DNA of 64,000 nt from Thiobacillus sp. (GTDB lineage: Bacteria; Pseudomonadota; Gammaproteobacteria; Burkholderiales; Thiobacillaceae): contig JACKLQ010000002.1 of NCBI GenBank assembly GCA_024235835.1, positions 1,111,501 through 1,175,500 on the forward strand, in the 5' to 3' direction. The first letter of the stretch is position 1; the number at the start of each line of letters is the position of its first letter. Positions 35,090 to 43,555 of this stretch are shown one piece after another. The notes beneath the pieces were generated by a model. The model made no database searches and was not told the DNA's origin. It saw only the letters and a program-made list of their open reading frames with translations. Position numbers and translations under genes: made by a program.

Positions 35090-37849
35090 ATGGGTATCAA
35101 TCGACGTGATTTCCTGAAATCCAGCATCGCCGCCAGCACGGCGGCGACGGTGGGCATGTCCGTTTCGGAACAGGCCCAGGCTGCGATCAGAGAAGGTGAA
35201 AAGGACTGGCAGTGGGACAAGGGAGTATGCCGCTTCTGTGGCGTGGGCTGCGGCATCATGATCGCCACCAAGGACGGCCGCGTGGTGGCCACCAAGGGCG
35301 ACCCCAAGGCCCCGGTCAACCGCGGTCTCAACTGCGTCAAGGGCTACTTCAACGGCAAGATCATGTACGGCCAGGACCGGCTGATCCAACCCCTGCTGCG
35401 CATGACCGACGGCAAATACGACAAGGCCGGAAAGTTCGCGCCCGTGTCGTGGGAGCAGGCCCTTGACGTGATGGAACGGCAGTTCCGCAAAACCTACGCG
35501 GAACTCGGCCCGGCCGGGGTTTCCATGATCGGCTCCGGCCAGCAGACGGTGATGGAAGGCTACGTCTCCAGCAAGCTGATGAAGGCCGGGTTCCGCTCCA
35601 ACAACCTGGACAACAACGCCCGCAACTGCATGGCCTCGGCCGTAGCCGCCTTCATGCAGACCTTCGGCATCGACGAGCCGGCGGGCAACTACGATGACGT
35701 CGAGCACACCGACACCATGGTGCTGTGGGGCGCCAACATGGCCGAATGCCACCCCATCATGTGGTCGCGCATCACCGACCGGCGGCTGACCCACAAGGCC
35801 TGCCGTGTGGTCAACCTGACCACTTACCACAACGCCTCGTCCGACCTGGCCGACCTGGAGATCATCATGTCGCCCAACGGCGACCTGGCCATCCAGAACT
35901 GGCTGGCACGGGAGATCATCGTCCGCAACGTGGTGAACTGGGACTTCGTCAACAAGCACTGCATCTTCAGCACCGGCCACAATGACATCGGCTACGGCTT
36001 CCGCACCGCCAACGCGGAGAAGTACGCCTATGCCGCCGAACAGGACGTGGTCGGCAACCAGAAACGCCATGTCCTGGACGCGCAGGAGGCCGTCGCCCAG
36101 CGGCGCAAGGCAGGCGAAGCGGTGGAACAGAAGCATGCCGCCGCCGCCGCCCAGCACTGGAAGATCAGCTTTGAAGACTTCAAGGCCGCGCTGGAGCCCT
36201 ACACCCTGGACTTCGTGGCCGAGGTGGCCAAGGGCGATGCCGAGGAAAGCCTCGACGCCTTCAAGGCCAAGCTGGTCAAACTGGCCGACCTGTTCATCGA
36301 CCCCGCGCGCAAGACCATATCGTTCTGGACCATGGGCTTCAACCAGCACCAGCGCGGCACCTGGGTCAACGAACAGTGCTACATGAACCACCTGCTCCTG
36401 GGCAAGCACGCCCAGCCCGGCAATGGCGCCTTCTCCCTCACCGGCCAGCCTTCCGCCTGCGGCACCGCGCGGGAGGTGGGCGTATTCTCCCACCGCCTGC
36501 CCGCCGACATGGTGGTGGGTAATCCCAAGCACCGCGAGCATACCGAGCATCTCTGGCACGTGCCCGCGAAAACCCTGAACCCCAAGCCGGGCGCCCACAT
36601 CACCGACATCATGCGCGGCCTGGAAGACGGGGCCATCAAGTGGTGCTGGATCCTGGTCAACAACCCGTTCCAGCATCATCCCAACATCAACCACGCCATC
36701 AACGCGGCGCGCAAGGGCGACAACTTCATCGTCGTCTCCGACGCCTATCCCAGCGTCTCGGCCAAGGTGGCCGACCTGATCCTGCCCGCCGCCATGATCT
36801 TCGAGAAATGGGGCGCCTACGGTAACGCCGAACGCCGCACCCAGCACTGGCGCCAGCAGGTGCAGCCCCCCGGCCAGGCCCGCGCCGACATCTGGCAGAT
36901 GATGGCCTTCGCCAAACGCTTCAAGCTCAAGGACGTGTGGGGCGAGCAGCGCCTGCCCGGCCTGAAGGTGGAAGGCTTCCCCGAAGGCAAGCTGCCCAGC
37001 GTGCTGGACGAAGCCGCCAAACATCACCTCAGCCCCGACACCACGTTGTATGAAGCCCTCTTCGTCACCCCCGCCAACCGCAAGCATGCCTGGCCCGACC
37101 CCGTGGCCAAGGGCCATGGCAACCACGTGGCCGATCTGCTGGGCGACGGCTGGTTCCCCGAGAAAGCCATCTTCGAGGAATACCGCACCTTCGGCGCGGG
37201 CCATGGCCACGACCTGGCGCCGTTCGACGTCTATCACCACGACGACGTGCGAGGCCTGCGCTGGCCGGTAGTGGAGAAGGACGGCAAGTGGGTGGAAACC
37301 CTGTGGCGCTTCAACGAGCAGTACGACCCCTACGCCAAGAAGGGCAGCGGCTTCGACTTCTACGGCGACTTCGCCAAGGCCATCCCAACGGGCAACCTGG
37401 ACGGCGTCACCGACCCGAACCCCACCCCGCTGCCCGGCAAGGCCAAGATCTTCTTCCGCCCCTACGCTGCCCCGGTGGAACGGCCCGATAGCCAGTACGA
37501 CCTGTGGCTATGCACCGGCCGGGTCATCGAGCATTGGCACACCGGCACCATGACCCGGCGCGTGCCCGAACTGCACCGCGCCGTGCCGGCCGCGGTGTTG
37601 TGGCTGCACCCGGATGACGCGCAAAAACGCGACCTCAAGCGCAACGACGTGGTGTGGGTGGAATCGCGGCGCGGCAAGGTGCGGGTCCGGGTGGAGACGG
37701 GGGGACGCAACCGCATGCCCAAAGGCTATGCGTTCGTGCCCTTCTTCGACGAAGGCGTGCTCATCAACCGGGTCACGCTGGATGCCAATTGCCCCATCTC
37801 GCGTGAAAACGACTTCAAGAAATGCGCGGTCAAGGTCTATCGGGCCTGA
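35090..37849 (+). CDS. napA: NapA-like periplasmic molybdopterin nitrate reductase
   Basis: A 919-residue molybdoenzyme, about 90 longer than E. coli NapA as I recall it (828). Twin-arginine signal GINRRDFLKSSIAAST; 4Fe-4S motif CRFCGVGCGIM plus NCVKGYFNGKIMYG with the electron-relay Lys; Mo-ligand Cys in NNARNCMASAVAAFM; and SFWTMGFNQHQRGTW with FSLTGQPSACGTAREVG. The usual His before the Mo-Cys (ARHCMAS) is Asn here. An extra helical segment of low complexity lies around residues 325-360 (AQRRKAGEAVEQKHAAAAAQ). NapB follows 17 bp later; napC, napD, napF and napGH are absent from the window. Nitrate is the likely but unproven substrate. Confidence 0.87.
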   Translation: MGINRRDFLKSSIAASTAATVGMSVSEQAQAAIREGEKDWQWDKGVCRFCGVGCGIMIATKDGRVVATKGDPKAPVNRGLNCVKGYFNGKIMYGQDRLIQPLLRMTDGKYDKAGKFAPVSWEQALDVMERQFRKTYAELGPAGVSMIGSGQQTVMEGYVSSKLMKAGFRSNNLDNNARNCMASAVAAFMQTFGIDEPAGNYDDVEHTDTMVLWGANMAECHPIMWSRITDRRLTHKACRVVNLTTYHNASSDLADLEIIMSPNGDLAIQNWLAREIIVRNVVNWDFVNKHCIFSTGHNDIGYGFRTANAEKYAYAAEQDVVGNQKRHVLDAQEAVAQRRKAGEAVEQKHAAAAAQHWKISFEDFKAALEPYTLDFVAEVAKGDAEESLDAFKAKLVKLADLFIDPARKTISFWTMGFNQHQRGTWVNEQCYMNHLLLGKHAQPGNGAFSLTGQPSACGTAREVGVFSHRLPADMVVGNPKHREHTEHLWHVPAKTLNPKPGAHITDIMRGLEDGAIKWCWILVNNPFQHHPNINHAINAARKGDNFIVVSDAYPSVSAKVADLILPAAMIFEKWGAYGNAERRTQHWRQQVQPPGQARADIWQMMAFAKRFKLKDVWGEQRLPGLKVEGFPEGKLPSVLDEAAKHHLSPDTTLYEALFVTPANRKHAWPDPVAKGHGNHVADLLGDGWFPEKAIFEEYRTFGAGHGHDLAPFDVYHHDDVRGLRWPVVEKDGKWVETLWRFNEQYDPYAKKGSGFDFYGDFAKAIPTGNLDGVTDPNPTPLPGKAKIFFRPYAAPVERPDSQYDLWLCTGRVIEHWHTGTMTRRVPELHRAVPAAVLWLHPDDAQKRDLKRNDVVWVESRRGKVRVRVETGGRNRMPKGYAFVPFFDEGVLINRVTLDANCPISRENDFKKCAVKVYRA

Positions 37850-37866
37850 AGCGACAAGGAGACGCC

Positions 37867-38316
37867 ATGAAATTCAAAATCGCATTCATTGCCGCGCTGA
37901 CACTGGCGGCTGGCTGGCTTCAGGCCGACAGCCTGCCGGACGAAAGCCTGGGCTTATCGAAAACCAGTGTGTTTGAAGACCCGACCCCGCCGGAGTTCGC
38001 CTACTCCGATCTTCCACCCAAGAAATCCGGCGTACTGCCGCGCTTCTGGGAAGACGCCCCGCCGCAGATTCCGCACAAGGTGGACAAGCTCATTCCCATC
38101 ACCGCCAAGCTCAACAAGTGTCTGGAATGCCACGACGAGCCCGACGACATCGGCGACAAGGTGAAGGGCGAACCCACGCCCATGCCCGAGTCACACTACG
38201 TCAAGGATGGCAAGGACATGGCCATGTCGGGCCGCCGGCACTTCTGCACACTGTGCCACGTTCCCCAGGCGGGGGTCGGTGTGTTGGTGGATAACACCTT
38301 CGGCGCGGGCAAGTAG
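37867..38316 (+). CDS. napB: NapB-like diheme cytochrome c subunit
   Basis: A 149-residue exported protein with signal MKFKIAFIAALTLAAGWLQA. It has the NapB layout: PPQIPHKVDKLIPITAKLNK, heme site CLECHDEP, PMPESHYVKDGKDM, then heme site FCTLCHVPQAGVGVLVDNTF. NapB passes electrons to NapA. The start at 37867 has a GGAG site; the longer frame begins inside napA. It is the last gene of the sigma54 operon and is followed by a strong hairpin. Confidence 0.92.
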   Translation: MKFKIAFIAALTLAAGWLQADSLPDESLGLSKTSVFEDPTPPEFAYSDLPPKKSGVLPRFWEDAPPQIPHKVDKLIPITAKLNKCLECHDEPDDIGDKVKGEPTPMPESHYVKDGKDMAMSGRRHFCTLCHVPQAGVGVLVDNTFGAGK

Positions 38317-38336
38317 GCAGGTGGGGCGAGCGGATA

Positions 38337-38372
38337 TTGGCATGGGGGCTGATCCCGCAGCCCCCATGCCAA
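38337..38372 (+). terminator. Strong hairpin at the end of the sulfur operon
   Basis: TTGGCATGGGGGCTG (38337-38351) and its exact reverse complement (38358-38372) enclose a 6-base loop, 20 bp after the napB stop. The 15-bp stem has no T-tract, so it is either a rho-assisted end or a 3' stabiliser. It overlaps a possible start of the next frame and so argues for a later start there. Confidence 0.6.
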
Positions 38373-38381
38373 GCCGCAGCC

Positions 38382-40403
38382 ATGATCGATCACACCAATC
38401 GACCCCGCATGGCAACAATCAGAACCCTCCAGCAACTCAATATCCAGGGCGAGCTGCCCAGCCCCAAGGGCATAGCACTGGCCATTCTGGAAATCTGCCG
38501 CCGGGAGGATGCCAGCCTGGCCGAAGTGGCCCGCGTGGTGCAGACTGATCCGGCCCTCTCCGGGCGCCTGATCAGACAGGCGAACAGCGCGGCTCGTGTG
38601 GGGAGGCCGGTGGCTTCCGTGCCCGAGGCGATCCAGCATATCGGCCTGGGCACGGTACGCCAGCTGGCCTTGGGATTTTCGTTGCTGGACAACTATGCCG
38701 ATGGCGCCTGCAAGCGATTCGGTTATGCACGCTTTTGGTCCCACTCCCTTCTCATGGCTGTGGTCATGCAGGAATTGGGCGCGCGTATCCGGGTTGGCGC
38801 GCCGGATGATCTCTTCGCCTGCGGGCTCCTGGCCAGGATCGGCTGCCTTGGTCTTGCCACGGCTTATCCGGATGAGTACGACACCCTGCTGGAAACCGCC
38901 ACCGCATCGATTAGCCCCACGGGCCAGGAGCGCCAGGGCCTGGGCACCGACCACAATGAGCTGACCGCCGCCCTATTGCTCGACTGGGGAATTCCCCATG
39001 GACTGGTGGAGGCGGTTTTTCATCACGAGTCGCCAGAGGCATCCGGCTTTACGCCCGGATCACGGCCCGACCTGTTGACCAAGCTCCTCAACCTGGCTGG
39101 ACATCTGGCCGATTGGGGGCACACGATCAAATCCGATCGCGAGGAGCTGGATGCGGAACTCCTGCACTCGGGGAGTGCTCTCGGCTTGGATGCGGACGAA
39201 TTCAACGCGCTGGCCGAGAGTGCAATCCACCAGTGGAATTCATGGGGCGAACTGATAAAACGCCCTTCCTACGCAGGCGTGGGAGGAAATGGGGGAGAGG
39301 AAGAGACCCGCCCCCCTAAGCAAACCCAAACCCGTCCTGCCGCGGGAGAGGAATTCCAACCACCCTCGCTCGCCGCCAAAGAAGACTGCCCCGCTTGCAG
39401 CCAGAGGGAGAACACCGGCGAGGCGCCCCTGTGCATCCTGTTGGTGGACGGCAAGGACTCCTCCCGCTTTCCGCTGGAAAAAAGGCTGGGCGAGGAATGT
39501 GGGCACAAGGTGTATACGGCCGCCAACGGCAGGGAGGCCCTTGCCCTTGCCCTGGAGGTCATGCCCCAAGTGGTCATCACGGACTGGCTCATGCCGGGCA
39601 TGGATGGCCTGGAGTTCTGTCGGACACTGCGAGGCACGGAATGGGGGCAAACCCCTTATGTGCTGATCCTGACCGATGTGGTGACCGTCAGCCAATTGAA
39701 CAAAGCCTTCGATGCCGGCGTGGACGATTATCTCCTCAAGCCGGTGATCAGCCGCGACCTGCATCTGCGCCTGAGGGCCGCGAGGCGACAGGTGAAGCTG
39801 CAAGAGGAGTGGTCCAGGGACCGCATGCAACGCAAGCGGTTCGCCGCCGAATTGGCCATCTCGAACAGGAAACTGGAGCACGCTGCCCTGACCGACGCGC
39901 TCACGGACCTGCCCAACCGGCGGGCGGCCATGATGTTTCTGGATCAGGCCTGGAGTTCCTCCAGCCGTTCGGGCACGCCGCTGGCCGTCATGATGGCGGA
40001 CATCGACCATTTCAAGCGCATCAACGATGAGCATGGCCATGCGGCCGGCGATGCCGTGCTACGGCAGGTGGCGCATGCGCTGCGCGCCGCCGTTCGCAGG
40101 GAAGATGATGTCTGCCGTGTGGGGGGCGAGGAATTCCTGGTGATCTGTCCCAATGCCGATCTCAAGACCGCCCACCAGTTCGCGGAGCGCCTGCGCCAAG
40201 GCATCGATTTGCTGCGCGTCGAGGCAGGCGTGGAAATGTTGCGTGTCACCCTCAGCGTAGGCGTGGCCTGCAAAGGAACCGGGGTGAGCGACGCATGCTC
40301 GCTGGTCAACGCAGCCGACCAGGCACTTTATGCCGCCAAACAGGCTGGTCGGGGCCGTACCTGCCTGGCTGGCGATGGCAAGTTCCACTGTGGACATCCA
40401 TGA
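38382..40403 (+). CDS. HDOD - receiver - GGDEF protein (diguanylate cyclase)
   Basis: About 673 residues in three parts. First an HDOD-type domain (about residues 15-260: LPSPKGIALAILEICRREDA, VARVVQTDPALSGRLIRQAN). Next a low-complexity linker and a receiver domain (residues about 335-450) with VVITDWLMPGMDGLEF and LLKPV. Last a GGDEF domain with the intact active site VGGEEFLVI and DIDHFKRINDEHGH, so it should make cyclic di-GMP. The I-site RxxD is not obvious. ATGs at 38382 and 38409 are both possible; neither has a clear ribosome site. The STAS gene overlaps its stop. Confidence 0.88.
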   Translation: MIDHTNRPRMATIRTLQQLNIQGELPSPKGIALAILEICRREDASLAEVARVVQTDPALSGRLIRQANSAARVGRPVASVPEAIQHIGLGTVRQLALGFSLLDNYADGACKRFGYARFWSHSLLMAVVMQELGARIRVGAPDDLFACGLLARIGCLGLATAYPDEYDTLLETATASISPTGQERQGLGTDHNELTAALLLDWGIPHGLVEAVFHHESPEASGFTPGSRPDLLTKLLNLAGHLADWGHTIKSDREELDAELLHSGSALGLDADEFNALAESAIHQWNSWGELIKRPSYAGVGGNGGEEETRPPKQTQTRPAAGEEFQPPSLAAKEDCPACSQRENTGEAPLCILLVDGKDSSRFPLEKRLGEECGHKVYTAANGREALALALEVMPQVVITDWLMPGMDGLEFCRTLRGTEWGQTPYVLILTDVVTVSQLNKAFDAGVDDYLLKPVISRDLHLRLRAARRQVKLQEEWSRDRMQRKRFAAELAISNRKLEHAALTDALTDLPNRRAAMMFLDQAWSSSSRSGTPLAVMMADIDHFKRINDEHGHAAGDAVLRQVAHALRAAVRREDDVCRVGGEEFLVICPNADLKTAHQFAERLRQGIDLLRVEAGVEMLRVTLSVGVACKGTGVSDACSLVNAADQALYAAKQAGRGRTCLAGDGKFHCGHP

Positions 40404-40732
40404 CACCGTCTGATCAAACCCGGCTGAACTGCAGGATTCGGCATCAGGGGGATATTTCCGTCATCCATCTTGATGGGCGTTTCGTGTTCCACGACCACCG
40501 GGATTTCCGGCAAGTCTACGAGCAGGCCCTGGCGCGGAGCGAGACGCTTTGCATCCAGCTGGACATGGGCAAGCTGGAGTATCTGGATAGTTCTGCCCTG
40601 GGTATGCTGCTCCTGTTGAGAGAGCGCGGACAGGCACAGGGCAAGGCAGTTCGAATCCTTGGGGCGCGAGGCCTGGCACTCCAGGTGCTGGAGGTGGCCA
40701 ACTTCCACAAGTTATTCGATATGACGCGCTGA
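40400..40732 (+). CDS. STAS-domain anti-anti-sigma factor
   Basis: A 110-residue single STAS domain. The phosphorylatable serine sits in LEYLDSSALGMLLLLRER, and HLDGRFVFHDHRDFRQVY is the usual N-terminal half. Its ATG overlaps the stop of the diguanylate cyclase (ATGA), so the two are translationally coupled and probably act in one signalling path. The cognate kinase/phosphatase is not in the window. Confidence 0.9.
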   Translation: MTPSDQTRLNCRIRHQGDISVIHLDGRFVFHDHRDFRQVYEQALARSETLCIQLDMGKLEYLDSSALGMLLLLRERGQAQGKAVRILGARGLALQVLEVANFHKLFDMTR

Positions 40733-40818
40733 CTCTATGCATATCTGTCTCACTGGAACTCAGTGGGCTGCCCCTGATGTCCTGTCAGGTGAAGCGGTCA
40801 TCCAGAGAGGGAGTTGTT

Positions 40819-40965
40819 TTACGGATCTGGGATTTCCATTGCCATCTCCCGCCGCTGCTCCTCCCATCCCACAGCCGGATTCACACTCAAAGCCCCCAGC
40901 GTCACCTCCTCCGGCAACGTCTCGTCCAGGATCGCCGCCACGATCTCCGGCGCCAGACGCAGGCT
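40819..40965 (-). pseudogene. C-terminal scrap of a large serine recombinase
   Basis: The frame reads RLAPEIVAAILDETLPEEVT and GWEEQRREM. These are, to my recollection, typical of the extreme C-terminus of recombinase-family serine integrases (LAPEIVEAILDG, WEEQR). Only about 45 residues survive, fused in frame to a transposase fragment. It is evidence of past recombination at this spot. Confidence 0.6.
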
Positions 40966-41467
40966 GGCCATGAGGTAGGTGTGGTAGCTGTGCGAGGGAC
41001 GACCCGGTTTGTGTGGGTTATTAGGATACGACGGCTCCTTCCTGCCGGCCGCGGAGCGGCTTGATGGTGGTGTCGATATCGAGAATCCAGGGGGCGTCCA
41101 GAAGATACGTGGCACTTTGGCCCAGGTTGCCGTCCAGCCAGGCGACGCCTTCCGTCTCGGGAATACGGGGCAGCGCCCGCCGCAGGACGTCTTCGGATAT
41201 GGCCTTGCATCCCAGGAGGCAGGAATTGACGCCATCGCAGCGCATGGCGGCCACATGGGCGTAGCGCTTGTAGTCCGAGAGGATGGAGAGCATCCAGGCG
41301 CCCAGCACATCGGCCAGCCTCGGGGTGAAGAGGCTGGAACGACGCGACTTTTCCGCCGCCGAGGCCGAACGCATCTGGCGGGTAACCATCCTCCTGGCTG
41401 TCTTGGGCTTGCACCCCGGTCCCGGCAACCGGTCCCCACGCCGTAGCCGGGCTCGCGCTCCGGGCAA
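40966..41467 (-). pseudogene. DDE transposase remnant broken by a one-base insertion
   Basis: Fragments AAMRCDGVNSCLLGCKAISE, WILDIDTTIKPLRGRQEGAV and NPHKPGRPSHSYHTYLMA match an IS4/IS1380-like DDE transposase N-terminal half with the catalytic DIDTT. An extra base at about 41021 turns the expected SYNPHKPG into a TAA stop. The C-terminal half is replaced by recombinase sequence. It marks the right border of the sulfur and signalling block. Confidence 0.75.
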
Positions 41468-41613
41468 GCAGGCGCCATACCCGACTTGAATGGTCGGGCA
41501 TACCGCCTACATTGAATTCAGGAAGCCGCGCTTGGAAGTGGTTTTGGATGCGTGGTTCATCCCCAGCCGCGGTTTCCGGGTTGAATCTACTCTCCCGCTT
41601 TCAGGAGGCCATC

Positions 41614-41844
41614 ATGAACGACTCCGTCCAGATCACCATTGACCGCGACGTTTACCAGCGTCTGCAATTGCTCATGGCCCCCCCACTCAGCGATGCGAAC
41701 GCGGTCATCAAGTCCCTGCTGCTCCAGGACGGGCATGCCAGCCCGGCGGCCATCGAGGTCGAGGCCTCGACGCGGCATTTCAGCTTCGCGCAGGAACTGG
41801 AGCGCGCCCAGGCGGGGGTCTTTGAGTGTGGCGGCGCCACCTGA
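41614..41844 (+). CDS. Small protein, possible ribbon-helix-helix-like
   Basis: A 76-residue protein with an AGGAGG ribosome site before the ATG. The start SVQITIDRDVYQRLQLLM resembles the beta strand and first helix of antitoxin or CopG-like proteins. I do not recognise the family. It lies 24 bp before a DUF488 gene and probably shares its transcript. Confidence 0.6.
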   Translation: MNDSVQITIDRDVYQRLQLLMAPPLSDANAVIKSLLLQDGHASPAAIEVEASTRHFSFAQELERAQAGVFECGGAT

Positions 41845-41868
41845 TGCCCCCCGGCAACGGGGCACGAA

Positions 41869-42225
41869 ATGGACTTGGCCCTGCGCCGCGTCTATGACCC
41901 CGCGGGGCCGGACGACGGCCTGCGTGTGCTGGTCGATCGGCTGTGGCCGCGCGGCCTGAGCAAGGCACGCGCCGGGGTGGACGAATGGCTGCGCGAGGCG
42001 GCGCCGTCGGCCCCACTGCGGCAGTGGTTCGGCCACGATCCGGCGCGCTGGGCCGAATTCCGGCGCCGCTATGTGGCCGAGCTGGGGGCCCAGCCGGCGT
42101 CCGTGGCGGTGGCCCGCCTGCGCGTCCTCGCCGCGCGAGGGCGGGTGACGCTGCTCTACGCAGCGAAGGACGAGGCCCACAACAACGCGCGGGCGCTGCG
42201 GGAATTCCTCCTGGCAGAGGGGTGA
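41869..42225 (+). CDS. DUF488 family protein
   Basis: A 118-residue protein with the compact DUF488 (YeaO-like) signature: RVYDPAGPDDGLRVLVDRLW, PRGLSKARAGVDEWLREAAP, LRQWFGHDPARWAEFRRRY and VTLLYAAKDEAHNNARALRE. The function is not established. It converges on the narK-like gene, with 15 bp between stops. Confidence 0.9.
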   Translation: MDLALRRVYDPAGPDDGLRVLVDRLWPRGLSKARAGVDEWLREAAPSAPLRQWFGHDPARWAEFRRRYVAELGAQPASVAVARLRVLAARGRVTLLYAAKDEAHNNARALREFLLAEG

Positions 42226-42240
42226 TACGGCCTGGTGCCC

Positions 42241-43506
42241 TCAATTCAGGGGCTTGGCGTGCCGGAAACCGGCCCGTGAAAACACGACGTAGAAGGCGGC
42301 CACGTTCATCAGCGCCCAGATGATGAAGCCCAACGCATAGCCGCCCAGCATGTGCTTGCTGGCTGCCAGGGTGACCGTCATGGTGAAGCCGCAGGCCGCG
42401 CCTGCGGCCTTGGCCAGCCCACTGACCGCGCCCACATGCTTGAAGTAGGTCGGGATCAGCTTGATCACCGCGGCCGCGGAGGCGCCGGACAGCAGGGCCA
42501 GGGCATAGATGGCGCCCAGCTGGACCCGCAGGGATATCTGCAACACCAGCAGCAGGGCCAGGACGCTGGCCAGCCCGAACATCCAGGCCAGGATTTTCAG
42601 GGTGTCGAAGCGGTCGGCCAGCCAGCCGCCGAGCGGCCGGGTGACGGCGACGCAAGCAACCAGCAGCGCGGTGTAGACCATGGAGGCCTGGGTGGTATCC
42701 ACGCGCCACTGGTCGACCAGATAGGTCGGCATGGTGGCGGCGAAGAAGGTCAGGGTGCCGAAGGCCGTCCAGTAGAGATAAGTCACCAGCCAGACCAGCG
42801 CGCCCGAGCGGTACACGGCGGCAACCTCGCGCAGGGAAACGCCCTTGTGCTGCCGATGCGGCGGATCGGAGGTGAAGAACCAGTAGACCAGCGCCATCAG
42901 CAGGGTGGGGATGGCGAAGATCAGGAACACCAGGCGCCAGCCGGAAAAGTGGCCGAGGGCGAACTTGGCCGGCAACGGGCCGTAGCCGGCCGGCCCGCCC
43001 AGCACCTGGGTGATCAGGAAGGCGACGGCGATCATGCCGAGGCTGATGCCGATGTTGCCCAGGCCGAAAAGGCCCAGCGCCGTGCCCTGTTTCGACTTCG
43101 GGTACCAGGACGAGACATGGGCGTTGCCCACCACGAAACTGGCGCCGCCCAGGCCGAGCAGCATGCCGAGCAACAGGAACGACAGGTAGCTGTCGACGAA
43201 CAGGCCGGTGAACAGCGGGATGGTCAGGCTGAGCAGCAGGAGGGTGAACACCAGCCGGCCGCCGAACTTGTCCGTCACGATGCCGAGCGGGATGCTGACC
43301 ACGGTGGCGAAGAAGGCCGGCATCGCCGCCAGGATGAGGGCCTGGGTAGGGCTGAAGGCATACCACTTGATGAGAAAGGGGCCGAGGGCGGAAAACATGC
43401 CCCAGATGGCGAAGCCGAGTGAAAACGCCAGGAACGATATCCACAGGACGCGGGCATTGCCGGCGGGCTGGGGTAGGGCGTGGAGGGAGCTGTCGAAAGC
43501 CGTCAT
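42241..43506 (-). CDS. NarK-like major facilitator transporter
   Basis: A 421-residue MFS protein with 12 predicted helices. The nitrate/nitrite porter signature is seen as NAHVSSWYPKSKQGTALGLF followed by GLGNIGISLG, with a second one near VIKLIPTYFKHVGAVSGLAK. The MFS loop is GIVTDKFGGRL. It shares a minus-strand operon with the DsrC-like gene 49 bp upstream. A sulfur oxyanion is an alternative substrate given that neighbour. The frame extends upstream to 43677, but the ATG at 43506 gives the normal N-terminus. Confidence 0.85.
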   Translation of the reverse strand: MTAFDSSLHALPQPAGNARVLWISFLAFSLGFAIWGMFSALGPFLIKWYAFSPTQALILAAMPAFFATVVSIPLGIVTDKFGGRLVFTLLLLSLTIPLFTGLFVDSYLSFLLLGMLLGLGGASFVVGNAHVSSWYPKSKQGTALGLFGLGNIGISLGMIAVAFLITQVLGGPAGYGPLPAKFALGHFSGWRLVFLIFAIPTLLMALVYWFFTSDPPHRQHKGVSLREVAAVYRSGALVWLVTYLYWTAFGTLTFFAATMPTYLVDQWRVDTTQASMVYTALLVACVAVTRPLGGWLADRFDTLKILAWMFGLASVLALLLVLQISLRVQLGAIYALALLSGASAAAVIKLIPTYFKHVGAVSGLAKAAGAACGFTMTVTLAASKHMLGGYALGFIIWALMNVAAFYVVFSRAGFRHAKPLN

Positions 43507-43555
43507 GGTTGTCCTTGTTCCGGTAGGTCGTTCTCGTCGCGGCCGCCCGGCGCCA

